From: Microtetraspora sp. NBRC 16547 | Lineage (GTDB): Bacteria > Actinomycetota > Actinomycetes > Streptosporangiales > Streptosporangiaceae | Reading direction: 5' to 3' | DNA length: 64,000 bases | NCBI RefSeq assembly: GCF_030268965.1 | Contig: NZ_BSSE01000002.1 | Location: 434,001 to 498,000, forward strand | Shown here: one piece after another, positions 8,634 through 15,819 of the stretch | Numbering within the stretch: position 1 is the stretch's first letter | How the letters are laid out: the number at the start of each line of letters is the position of its first letter | Notes under the pieces: generated by a model | The model's database searches: none | What the model saw: the letters and a program-made list of their open reading frames with translations, nothing else | What the model was told of the DNA's origin: nothing | Program-made: the position numbers and the translations under genes

Positions 8634-9599
8634 TCAGCGAGGTTTGCGGCGTGCGGCGGGGTCGGCGTCGGCGGTGACCTGGGCGGAGGTCTGTTCGCCG
8701 AGTTGGACGTAGCGGCCGAGGCTGGCGAGGTGCTGGTGGCGGGATTTGGCTTGGAGCTCGGGGGCGGTGCGACCGTCGGCGGCCAGATGCTGGAGCGCGC
8801 TGTGCCGCAGTTGGTGGAGCGTCCAGCCGTTCTTGTGCGGATCGAGGGCGGCGGTCGCCGTCTTGAACAGGTACTCGGCCCGCGGGTAGGACAGCCGGCC
8901 GCGACCGGTCTCGCCGCAGATGTCGGCAGCCGCCGGGGCTCGCGGCCCGGAGGCGGGGGCACGCCGATCGGCGAGGAAAAGCGGTCCGCAGGTGCGGCCG
9001 CGCAGCAGCCGGGGCAGGAGACGGGCGGTGCCGGTGGCCCAGTGGACGTACTCGATCGCGCCGCCCTTGGAGCGAACACGGCCGCGCCGGAACTCCAGGT
9101 CCAGGTCCTCGATGTCGAGGGACAGGAGTTCCTCGGCGCGGGCGGCGGTCTCGTACAGCATCCGCCACAGCACCCGCTCGCGCAGGCCGTGCCGGTCGTC
9201 GGTGAACAGCTTGTCCAGCCGGGCGCGCGGGATCGAGCGGTCACCACGGCGGACGGGCTTACGGCGCTCCAGGCGGCGGGCGGGGTTGGTGGCGAGGATC
9301 TCCTGTCGCCCGGCCCAGGCGGTGAACGACGTCAGTGCCGACAGGTGCCGGTTCCAGGTCGCGGCCGCCGCACCGTCCCACCGGTCCATCACCGCGGCGT
9401 AGTCCTCGGCCGTCAGCACGGCGGCGGGCTCGTTCCCGGCGAGCGCCGTGAGGCGTGCGAGGGTCTCGGCGTAGCTGTCACGGGTGGTCTTGGTCTGGAT
9501 GGAGTCGAGGTAGCGGTCAACGGCGGCTGCGACGCTCTCGCCGCCGACGGCACTGCGGCCCGGTTCGGCGGGCGGGGCGGGGAACTCGAGGATCGACAC
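8634..9599 (-). CDS. Tyrosine recombinase/integrase (TnpI-like)
   Basis: A site-specific recombinase of about 321 residues. An N-terminal SAM-like core-binding domain precedes the catalytic domain. The catalytic set is visible: Arg in ETAARAEELLSLDIEDLD, HxxR in LHQLRHSALQHLA, and His and the nucleophilic Tyr in RHQHLASLGRYV. I chose the GTG at 9599 because GGGAGG lies six bases before it; an upstream GTG at 9626 lacks a ribosome site. It is convergent with the Tn3 transposase. Some Tn3-family elements (Tn4430 is the known case) use a tyrosine recombinase, TnpI, to resolve cointegrates, and that is the likely role here. Direct and inverted TGTGACA boxes lie just upstream. Confidence 0.85.
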   Translation of the reverse strand: MSILEFPAPPAEPGRSAVGGESVAAAVDRYLDSIQTKTTRDSYAETLARLTALAGNEPAAVLTAEDYAAVMDRWDGAAAATWNRHLSALTSFTAWAGRQEILATNPARRLERRKPVRRGDRSIPRARLDKLFTDDRHGLRERVLWRMLYETAARAEELLSLDIEDLDLEFRRGRVRSKGGAIEYVHWATGTARLLPRLLRGRTCGPLFLADRRAPASGPRAPAAADICGETGRGRLSYPRAEYLFKTATAALDPHKNGWTLHQLRHSALQHLAADGRTAPELQAKSRHQHLASLGRYVQLGEQTSAQVTADADPAARRKPR

Positions 9600-9618
9600 T
9601 CGGGGCCTCCCTTGCCGA

Positions 9619-9725
9619 TGTGACACATAACGTTGCCGAGTCGGGTCCGCCCCGGCGGCCGGCGAGCTGGGCGTTCGTCCGGCCCGCGAGGTCAGTGTGA
9701 CAGGTAATCCAAATTCTATGTCGCA
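9619..9725. promoter_or_regulatory. Candidate recombinase binding/resolution site
   Basis: Three related boxes lie upstream of the recombinase: TGTGACACATA at 9619-9629, TGTGACAGGTA at 9696-9706, and TATGTCGCA at 9717-9725, whose complement reads TGCGACATA. The last two form an inverted pair with a ten-base centre, like a recombination core; the first is a direct-repeat accessory box. The arrangement recalls the internal resolution site of TnpI-type transposons. Assignment is by pattern and position only. Confidence 0.45.
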
Positions 9726-9730
9726 GTGCG

Positions 9731-9868
9731 GATGTGCAGCTACCGTGGCCGGCGTGGATTCTCCACCCCGGCGGGCAAGGACCTCGCCACGAACGTGTGG
9801 TGCGTGCTGGACGCAGCCGGACTGGGCGGCCTGGATCTTCGGGTGCGGAGCGGCATCCTGCAGCAGTG
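9731..9868 (+). CDS. Possible 45-residue ORF beside the resolution site
   Basis: A short frame opening MCSYRGRRGFSTPAGK directly after the candidate recombination site. There is no clear ribosome site and no family I recognise. It may be transposon passenger debris. Confidence 0.2.
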
Positions 9869-9928
9869 AGCTATGACGTAGGCGGTCACGAGAGAATCCC
9901 CGTCACGGGTCCTCCTCTTGCTATGACG

Positions 9929-9968
9929 AACCCGCGGGCGCCGCTGTGACCGGCGCCGCCCGCGGGTT
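9929..9968 (-). terminator. Hairpin terminator of the SGNH hydrolase gene
   Basis: A perfect 12-bp stem, AACCCGCGGGCG paired with CGCCCGCGGGTT, with a 16-base centre, lies seven bases after the SGNH hydrolase stop codon on the minus strand. Confidence 0.7.
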
Positions 9969-9974
9969 GATGGC

Positions 9975-11210
9975 TCATCGCAGATGTGCGAGATCCACGG
10001 CATCGGCCATCGCACGGTATCCCGCATCGCTGGGGTGCAGATGGTCGCCGCTGTCGTAGGCGGGGTCGAGCTGATCCTCGTCGGCGGGCGAGGCTAGTGC
10101 GCGGTCGAAGTCGGCCACCGCGTCGTACTCGCCGTTTCTGCGGATCCAGGTGTTGACCTCGTCGCGCTTGGCCTCGCTGAGCGGTGTGTAGTACCGCGAG
10201 CCCTTCATGGGCGGGATCGTCCCGCCGATGACGCGCAGGCCCTTGGCATGTGCCCGGCGGATCAGCTCGCGGTGTGCGGCGATGATCTCGGCGGCCGAGA
10301 CCTCGGTGTGCGGTGCGGCCATGGGCTGACGCGCCACGCTCATGCCGATGTCGTTGACGCCCAGCAGGACGATCACCGTGCTCACGCCGGTGCCGAGGAC
10401 ATCACGGTCAAACCGGGTGGTGGCCTTGTCACCGAGCCAGGCGGAGTCGACGGTCAGGCGGTTGCCGCCGATGCCCTGATTCAGTACGGCACGCGGCCGG
10501 CGGGCAGCCACCAGCCGTTCTGCGAGCTCGTCGGGGTAGCGGTTGTCGGCACCGGGAGTGGAGCCGTAGCCGTCGGTGAGCGAGTCCCCGAACAGCGCTA
10601 CGCCGTCGCGGCCCCGTGAGGCGCCCAGAACGTCGACGCCGGACAGGTAGTACCAGGACACGCTGGATTCGGTGAAGGCCGCTGAGCCCTGGTCGGCCAC
10701 GTGGTTCCCCTCGGCGCGGAAGCTCGCGGCCATCGCCTGGGCGTGGTAGGTCGCCGGCCCGGTCGGCTTGGCGAAGTGCAGCGTGACCGTGAGCCGTTCC
10801 AGTGCCGAGACCGGCAGGGCCACCGGGTCGCTGACTAGCTCCGCGCCGGCCGGGATGGTGAAACTCGCCGCGCGTCCGGACGTCAGGCGCCGGAGCGATC
10901 CCGTCTTCACGGCGCCGCCGGCGAAGCTGCGGGCCACGGTGGCGGCGCTGACCGTCAGTGGGGCGGTGCCGTACGCGTTGGTCAGTCGGATCCGGATGGC
11001 GGCGCCGGGGACGGTGGTCCGCACCACCTGCCGGAGGGTCTGGCCCGCGAAGCCCTGCTCGGACCAGTTGGGGGTGAAGTTGGCGCCCGGGCGCTGGGGC
11101 GCGGCCGACCAGGCGGCTTTCCAGCCGAGCCCCGGCTCTGCCGAGGCGGGCTGCTGGGCGCCCAGTGTCGTGGCGAGGACCAGCGCCACGAGGATCCTGA
11201 CGAAACGCAC
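9975..11210 (-). CDS. Secreted SGNH/GDSL hydrolase
   Basis: A secreted esterase/lipase-type enzyme of about 411 residues. A signal peptide (FVRILVALVLATTLGAQQ, then ASA) is followed by a beta-rich N-terminal domain and an SGNH hydrolase domain. Block I is LFGDSLTDGYGS with the nucleophilic Ser, the block with GVND supplies the Asn, and HLHPSDAGY supplies Asp and His. I chose the GTG at 11210, seven bases after GAGGAG; it overlaps the stop of the DUF1772-like gene, so the two are translationally coupled. Extending the frame to 11750 would only add residues read through the neighbouring gene in the wrong frame. The substrate is not predictable; family members act on acetyl-xylan, phospholipid or other esters. 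Confidence 0.85.
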   Translation of the reverse strand: MRFVRILVALVLATTLGAQQPASAEPGLGWKAAWSAAPQRPGANFTPNWSEQGFAGQTLRQVVRTTVPGAAIRIRLTNAYGTAPLTVSAATVARSFAGGAVKTGSLRRLTSGRAASFTIPAGAELVSDPVALPVSALERLTVTLHFAKPTGPATYHAQAMAASFRAEGNHVADQGSAAFTESSVSWYYLSGVDVLGASRGRDGVALFGDSLTDGYGSTPGADNRYPDELAERLVAARRPRAVLNQGIGGNRLTVDSAWLGDKATTRFDRDVLGTGVSTVIVLLGVNDIGMSVARQPMAAPHTEVSAAEIIAAHRELIRRAHAKGLRVIGGTIPPMKGSRYYTPLSEAKRDEVNTWIRRNGEYDAVADFDRALASPADEDQLDPAYDSGDHLHPSDAGYRAMADAVDLAHLR

Positions 11211-11683
11211 TAGCGATCTCCTCGTTGAGCTCGAACGGTGAGGGTGATGATCAGGACGAAGGCGAGGAAGGCCGTAAGCGTGCGGATGATGTTGAACATC
11301 TCCCACCGCTGGAGGATCTCGGCGTAGTCGGCCGGGGGCGTGCCGACGGCCCACACCTTGATCTGGCCGTTGATCGGCACGTTGCCGAACCGGGTGATCA
11401 GGAACGACAGCACGGCCAGCACGCTCGCCACCCCGGCCAGATAGCGCCGAGCAAGCAGGGCCAGGGCCAGCGAGCTCAGGGCGGCCAGCGCCATGATGGT
11501 CTGCATGACGGGGCCGTTCATGCGCATGAGGGCGGAGTGGAAGGTCAGCCGCACGTCGAGCGGCACCGCGTTGAAGGTGGTCGCGACGTTGACGGCGCCG
11601 TAGCCGAAGGCGCCCGCGAGCAGGCCGGTGGACAGCAGACAGAGTGCGGTGACGAGGCGGATCACCATGTCCGGGGCTCTCAT
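11210..11683 (-). CDS. DUF1772 (anthrone oxygenase-like) membrane protein
   Basis: A small integral membrane protein of about 157 residues with four hydrophobic helices (VIRLVTALCLLSTGLLAGAF, LAALSSLALALLARRYLAGV, VLAVLSFLITRF and LTAFLAFVLIITLTV). The conserved NVPINGQIKVW motif is typical of DUF1772. Related proteins include anthrone oxygenases, but most are uncharacterised. Its ATG overlaps the stop of the chimeric hydrolase gene (ATGA), and its stop overlaps the SGNH start, giving a tight three-gene transcript. Confidence 0.75.
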   Translation of the reverse strand: MRAPDMVIRLVTALCLLSTGLLAGAFGYGAVNVATTFNAVPLDVRLTFHSALMRMNGPVMQTIMALAALSSLALALLARRYLAGVASVLAVLSFLITRFGNVPINGQIKVWAVGTPPADYAEILQRWEMFNIIRTLTAFLAFVLIITLTVRAQRGDR

Positions 11684-12759
11684 GCGGCGGCAGCGCTCTC
11701 GATCTCGGCGAGCATCCGGGCCCGCTGCTCCATGGAGATGACGCGGCCACGGGTCACCACGGTGTGGATGCGGGTGGTGTTGCGGATGTCGGCCAGCGGG
11801 TCGGCGTCCAGGACCACCAGATCGGCGGCCTTGCCGGGCGCGACGGTGCCGATCGAGTCGTCCAGTCCGAGCAGCCGTGCCGGTTCCAGGGTGGCGGCCC
11901 GCAGCGCGCGCAGCGGCGACAGGCCGGAGCGCACGAGGTTGACCAGCTCGTCGTGCAGGCTGAAGCCGGGTACGACGAACGGCACGTCGCCGCCGTCCGT
12001 CCCCGCGACCACCGGCACTCCGGCCTCCTCCAGCTCGTTCACGAACGCCTTGCGGCGCTCGAACAGCGCGTATCGCTGGGCGGTGACCTCGGGCGTACGG
12101 CCCGCCTTGATGATGTTGGCCAGCGCCCACCGCCAGCCTTCGGCCACGGCGGCAGGCACGTACTTGAGCCGCCCGTCGTCCAGCACCTCGTCCGGCCGGT
12201 CCAGCACCTGGTAGACCGTCAGGGTCGGCACGACCCGGGTCCGGTTGCGCGCCAGCGTGGCCGGACGAACGACCGTCGCCCTGATCCCCTTGCGGATCAT
12301 CGCATCCGAACGCCTCGACCACAGGAGCGGGCCCAACGGCGGGGCCAGCAGCACCCGGAGGGTGAACGGCTGCCGGAGGAGAGCATCCAGACTCGGGCCG
12401 CTACTGATCAACGCAAGCGAACCCACGAGGTCGGGACGTTGCTCGGCAAGCGCGGTGGCGACATAGCCGCCGCTGGAGTGCCCGGCCGCGGCGACGTGAC
12501 GAAGCCCGAGGTCATCCAGCAGCGCCGCCACCTGGCCCGCCTGCGCGGGCACGTCATACGACGGCGCGGGCGGGGACTGACCGCAACCCGGCAGGTCAAC
12601 GCGGATGACGTGATGGTGGCCGGCCAGCGCCGGGACCACCGGGCCCCAGAAGCCGCCCGAGGCCCCCGACCCGTGGATGAGCAACAACGGCGGCGCCTGC
12701 CGCGGGCCGTCATGGACCACGTGCATCCCATGCGAGTGCTCAATGTCGTATTCACTCAT
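11680..12759 (-). CDS. Chimera: alpha/beta-hydrolase N-half fused to amidohydrolase C-half
   Basis: A continuous 359-residue frame made of two unrelated halves. Residues 1 to about 158 are an alpha/beta-hydrolase: HGSG oxyanion region at 29-32 and nucleophile elbow GHSSGG with Ser95. Residues from about 165 are the C-terminal half of an imidazolonepropionase-like amidohydrolase: RVVPTLTVYQ, AGTDGG with the metal-binding Asp, and the closing GTVAPGKAADLVVLDADP and TRGRVI. The hydrolase lacks its catalytic Asp and His. The amidohydrolase lacks its HxH and the other metal ligands. An in-frame deletion joining two neighbouring genes is the simplest explanation, so it is probably non-functional although open. 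The ATG at 12757-12759 was chosen because upstream codons run into the transposase remnant. Confidence 0.75.
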   Translation of the reverse strand: MSEYDIEHSHGMHVVHDGPRQAPPLLLIHGSGASGGFWGPVVPALAGHHHVIRVDLPGCGQSPPAPSYDVPAQAGQVAALLDDLGLRHVAAAGHSSGGYVATALAEQRPDLVGSLALISSGPSLDALLRQPFTLRVLLAPPLGPLLWSRRSDAMIRKGIRATVVRPATLARNRTRVVPTLTVYQVLDRPDEVLDDGRLKYVPAAVAEGWRWALANIIKAGRTPEVTAQRYALFERRKAFVNELEEAGVPVVAGTDGGDVPFVVPGFSLHDELVNLVRSGLSPLRALRAATLEPARLLGLDDSIGTVAPGKAADLVVLDADPLADIRNTTRIHTVVTRGRVISMEQRARMLAEIESAAAA

Positions 12760-12920
12760 GCGGAGACTATGCACGGGCGGCCGAGCGTCAGTCTTGGACA
12801 AATGTTCCCGCGGAGTCGAAGGCCGACGGCCCGCCACCATCGTCTGGATCGACCCGGCCGACGCGCACGACAGCGACCTGACCCCCGAGTCGGCTCAGAC
12901 CATCCACGCTTGGCTCCGGC

Positions 12921-12994
12921 GAGCCGGTTGTGCGGACCCCTGCACCTCTTCACCAGCCTGCGATCCGCGTCATCGAGGAAGAACACCTTCTCCA
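12921..12994 (-). repeat. 74-bp perfect inverted repeat, copy 2
   Basis: Exact reverse complement of 5639-5712. Here the transposase reading continues on the N-terminal side (toward 13070), and unrelated DNA begins immediately after the repeat at 12920. Confidence 0.95.
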
Positions 12995-13070
12995 GCTCAG
13001 CTCGCGACGGCGCCCCGCAGAACCGCCCATACCTCGCCGCCTCGCCATCACTCAAGAAACCCTCGACCAC
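12921..13070 (-). pseudogene. Displaced N-terminus of the Tn3-family transposase
   Basis: On the minus strand this reads FLSDGEAARYGRF, then APSRAELEKVFFLDDADRR and on to RGPHNRL, the normal first ~50 residues of a Tn3-family transposase. After the 74-bp repeat the similarity ends abruptly. Joining this piece across the repeat to 5713 would restore the missing N-terminus of the transposase at 5.6-8.6 kb in frame. Confidence 0.85.
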
Positions 13071-13097
13071 CCGCCCGGCGTCCTGAAGGACGTCAAC

Positions 13098-13349
13098 GTG
13101 AACTGGCCCGGTGTCACCGCCGAGTGGACCCCCGAAGGCGACTTCTGGCCGACTCCACGCCCCGGCGGCGCGGACGACGGGCCCGCGCTTCGGAGCGTGC
13201 TCGTGCTGAAGGAGTCCGGCAGCGTGCTCGGCGCGCTCCGCGAGTCTGACGACCGGGCCGTCACTTCCCTGTGCGACGCCCGGACGCCCGAGGAACTGGA
13301 CGAGGTGGAGCGACGCGCCCGTGCCGCGATCTCCCTCTCGATCGGGTGA
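13098..13349 (+). CDS. Hypothetical 83-residue protein
   Basis: An open frame with a GTG start six bases after AAGGAC, containing NWPGVTAEWTPEGDFWP and DARTPEELDEVERRA. I do not recognise a domain. The frame is open further left to the edge of the transposase fragment, so it may be the 3' end of a gene cut by the transposon. A strong hairpin follows the stop. Confidence 0.45.
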   Translation: MNWPGVTAEWTPEGDFWPTPRPGGADDGPALRSVLVLKESGSVLGALRESDDRAVTSLCDARTPEELDEVERRARAAISLSIG

Positions 13350-13357
13350 ACGCCGGA

Positions 13358-13384
13358 GTCCGGCCCGCCAGGAGCGGGCCGGAC
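13358..13384. terminator. Bidirectional hairpin terminator
   Basis: A perfect 10-bp stem GTCCGGCCCG/CGGGCCGGAC with a seven-base loop sits between two convergent genes ending at 13349 and 13393. Confidence 0.75.
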
Positions 13385-13392
13385 CCCGATCG

Positions 13393-13659
13393 TCACGGCA
13401 GGATGGGCGTCCACTCCCGCAGTGACGCGATCTCGTACGCGTCGACCGCGGTGTAGGGGTCCGCTTTAAGGATCTCGCGGAGCTCCGCCTCGTCCGCCAC
13501 CTCGTAGATGTGCAGCGCTCCGGTGTCGTCGGCCCACGGCCCCGCCGTGATCAGCCGCCCCTCGTCGAGCAACCTCTGAAGATGCCGGCGGTGCTCCGGT
13601 CGCACCTCCAGCCGCCTGGTCTCGTTCTTGAACGCCATCTCCAGCACGTATCTCGCCAT
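13393..13659 (-). CDS. YciI-like protein
   Basis: An 88-residue protein of the YCII family (ferredoxin-like dimeric alpha/beta barrel). It shows the usual order: MARYVLEMAF first strand, a His-containing helix (RPEHRRHLQRLLDEGRL), AGPWADDTGALHIYEV, and DPYTAVDAYEIASLREW near the end. Length and motif spacing match the family. Members are small cytosolic proteins, often of unknown substrate. Confidence 0.85.
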   Translation of the reverse strand: MARYVLEMAFKNETRRLEVRPEHRRHLQRLLDEGRLITAGPWADDTGALHIYEVADEAELREILKADPYTAVDAYEIASLREWTPILP

Positions 13660-13818
13660 GCCGAGTACTTTAAGGAGCGAGTCCCGGCCGGCGCCGCTCA
13701 CTCGCCGCGTCCGCCCCCGTCCCGCGCGGCCCGTCCTCGCCGGAAGAATCGGCGCAATTGCTTGTATCCGGCTCCCAGCGCGTGCAATCCTTTCCACCTG
13801 AACGGGAGGTGAAGCGCG

Positions 13819-14076
13819 TTGGTCGACACGGTTTCGCGCATCCAGGAGTTCGCGTCCGCGGCTCGCGCGCACATCGACCTCTCGGTCCGGGTGGTCGGCG
13901 ACATGCCTCCCCGGGTCCAGGCGCGCAACCGGTTCAGCGAGACGCTCCGCGAGACCGTGACCTGCTCCGACGACGGCGCGTTCCTCACTTCGTGGGGATA
14001 CCGGCTTGGCACGGTGGAGTGCGTCGAGTCCGCCGCCGCCCGGCTCGCCTACCTCCTGGCCGCCCTCCCCGCCTGA
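13819..14076 (+). CDS. Hypothetical 85-residue protein
   Basis: A TTG-started frame with a strong GGGAGGT eight bases upstream. The protein is mainly helical (VSRIQEFASAARAHIDLSVRV and ESAAARLAYLLAALPA) with a central VTCSDDGAFLTSWGYRLG. No domain is recognised. Confidence 0.5.
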   Translation: MVDTVSRIQEFASAARAHIDLSVRVVGDMPPRVQARNRFSETLRETVTCSDDGAFLTSWGYRLGTVECVESAAARLAYLLAALPA

Positions 14077-14268
14077 CAGCGGCCCACGGGTCCCCGCTGG
14101 GATTCGGGCCCGCGTTACCAGCCGTCGCGTGGAGCCTCAGTCGTAAGGGTGAGCGATCCCCCCGGCAAGGTCGTCCACGTCGATGCACCTGCGGTGGCGA
14201 CCCGCCCGAGGCGTTCACGACCTCGAGCGGGACAGATGGTCAGAAGCCGTACGGGCCGGGGCAGGCGG

Positions 14269-14559
14269 TCAGATCTCGGCCAGGACCTCGATGTCTTCCG
14301 CCGTGACGTCGCGGGCCAACGCGAACGCCGCGACGGCCGCGGGGGTGCCGGGCGCGGCCTGGCGTGCCGCCTGGAGGCTGGCGGCGGAATCCCAGCGCCA
14401 GACGCCGACCCACGTCTCGTCGTCGAGCCGGCCGAGGCGCGCCTCGGTGAGTCCGGGGTGCACGGATCTGATCGCGGAGACCAAAGCGGCGTGCCGGGCC
14501 TGAACCTGCTCGGCGTCGGCGGGATCGGCCTGGAAGCGGGTGACGCTGATGATCGGCAT
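14269..14559 (-). CDS. Antibiotic biosynthesis monooxygenase (ABM)-domain protein
   Basis: A 96-residue ferredoxin-like protein: MPIISVTRFQADPADAEQVQ as first strand and helix, then HPGLTEARLGRLDDETWVGVWRWDS, the usual ABM core. Such proteins are small cofactor-less oxygenases or stress proteins, usually dimeric. It is divergent from a TetR gene 61 bases away, with two palindromic boxes between, so it is the likely target of that repressor. Confidence 0.75.
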   Translation of the reverse strand: MPIISVTRFQADPADAEQVQARHAALVSAIRSVHPGLTEARLGRLDDETWVGVWRWDSAASLQAARQAAPGTPAAVAAFALARDVTAEDIEVLAEI

Positions 14560-14576
14560 TAGCTGGACCTTCTCTC

Positions 14577-14617
14577 TAGAGTTGACTTCTATCGAATGAA
14601 TCTAGAGATAGACTCTA
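14577..14617. promoter_or_regulatory. Candidate TetR operator pair
   Basis: Two 15-base imperfect palindromes, TAGAGTTGACTTCTA at 14577-14591 and TAGAGATAGACTCTA at 14603-14617, lie in the 61-base gap between the divergent ABM and TetR genes. The first contains a TTGACT that could act as a -35 element for the TetR gene. Autoregulation and control of the ABM gene are inferred. Confidence 0.5.
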
Positions 14618-14620
14618 GCC

Positions 14621-15265
14621 ATGAGCGATGTCAAGCGGCCGAACAAACGAGCGCAGAAAGCCGGGGAGACGCGCCGGCGCATCCTCGCGGCGGCGCTGGA
14701 ACTGTTCGTGCAGGACGGATACGGCGCGACGAACCTGCAGGACGTCGCGGACAAGGCCGGGGTGGCGGTGCAGACGATCTACTTCGTCTTCGGCAACAAG
14801 CGCGCCCTGCTCAAGGAACTGGTCGACGTCACGATCGCCGGAGATGACGAGCCGGTGGCCACGATGGACCGGCCGTGGTACGTCGACGCGCTGGCCGCCG
14901 GCACCGCCCAGGACATGCTGCGCGCTTATGTCGCGGGCACAACCTCGGTCCTGGAACGGGTCGCGCCGATCAGCAAGGTGCTGGCCGGGGCGGTCGCGAG
15001 CGACCCCGAGGTCGCCGCGCTGTGGGCCCACGACGTCGATCCCCGGTACGTCGTCCAGCAGGGCGCGGCCAAGGCGCTTGCCGGCAAACCCGGCGTGCGA
15101 GCCGAGGTGCCCATGGAGGAGGCCGCCGACCTGCTGTACGGCCTGCTCAGCCCCGAGCTGTACCTGCTGTTCGTCCGCGAGCGCGGGTGGACGCGCGAGC
15201 GCTGGGAGCGATGGGCCGGCGAGACCCTCCGTGTCCAGCTCTGCTCCATGCGAGGTGACGCATGA
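14621..15265 (+). CDS. TetR-family transcriptional regulator
   Basis: A 214-residue repressor. The N-terminal helix-turn-helix is clear: TRRRILAAALELFVQDGYGA, TNLQDVADKAGVAVQTIYFV, FGNKRALLKELV. The C-terminal ligand-binding region is helical and unlike the other TetR proteins here. Palindromic boxes lie immediately upstream. Its last codons overlap the trmO start by four bases. Confidence 0.9.
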   Translation: MSDVKRPNKRAQKAGETRRRILAAALELFVQDGYGATNLQDVADKAGVAVQTIYFVFGNKRALLKELVDVTIAGDDEPVATMDRPWYVDALAAGTAQDMLRAYVAGTTSVLERVAPISKVLAGAVASDPEVAALWAHDVDPRYVVQQGAAKALAGKPGVRAEVPMEEAADLLYGLLSPELYLLFVRERGWTRERWERWAGETLRVQLCSMRGDA

Positions 15266-15732
15266 TGGACGGCGCCATCCTGAGCCCCGTCGCCCGCGTC
15301 CTCGGAGGGCGGCCTGAGATGTACGAGGACAACTGGTACGACGTCAAGGCCGTCATCCGACTGGAGGACCGCTTCGAGCCGTCGGCCCTGCAGGGCTTAC
15401 AGGAGTTCTCCCACCTGGAGATCGTCTTCCAATTCGACCGGATCGACGAGGCGGCGGTGCAGAGCCGCCCCCGGCCGCCGCGCAAGAACCCCGACGGCCC
15501 GCTCGTGGGCGTCTTCGCGCACCGCGGGCCGTACCGGCCCAACCGGCTCGGCGTCTCGGTGTGCCGGCTGCTGGCCGTCGATGGCCGCGACCTGCATGTG
15601 GCCGACCTGGACGCGCTGGACGGCACCCCTGTGCTGGACATCAAGCCCTATCTGGTCGAGTTCGCGCCCACCGACCCGGTCCGGCAGCCGGCCTGGGCCA
15701 CCCATCTCATGCGCGAGTACTACAAGGCTTGA
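15262..15732 (+). CDS. trmO: tRNA methyltransferase TrmO (TsaA family)
   Basis: A 156-residue TsaA-like beta-barrel methyltransferase that, in characterised homologues, transfers a methyl group from S-adenosylmethionine to t6A37 of threonine tRNAs. Family hallmarks are FSHLEIVFQFDRI, GVFAHRGPYRPNRLGVSVC and VLDIKPYLVEFAP. It lacks the C-terminal extension of the E. coli protein, as is common in shorter bacterial members. Its ATG overlaps the TetR stop (ATGATGA), so it is translationally coupled to the regulator. Confidence 0.85.
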   Translation: MMDGAILSPVARVLGGRPEMYEDNWYDVKAVIRLEDRFEPSALQGLQEFSHLEIVFQFDRIDEAAVQSRPRPPRKNPDGPLVGVFAHRGPYRPNRLGVSVCRLLAVDGRDLHVADLDALDGTPVLDIKPYLVEFAPTDPVRQPAWATHLMREYYKA

Positions 15733-15819
15733 TCAGGCTCGGCCGGCAGTACCTGCCGCAGCTCGGTGGCCAGCTCGACCAGGTGCCGCGCCGCCTCACC
15801 CTCGGCTCCCATCACCGTT

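Noticed and set aside
11211-11750. N-terminal extension of the SGNH hydrolase to 591 residues
   Set aside because: The extra residues are the DUF1772-like gene read in the wrong frame. A signal peptide and ribosome site place the start at 11210.
12800-12920. Fragment of an unknown plus-strand gene (reads VWIDPADAHDSDLTPES)
   Set aside because: It looks protein-like and borders the transposase fragment, but it is short, has no start and cannot be joined in frame to the coding region at 13098.
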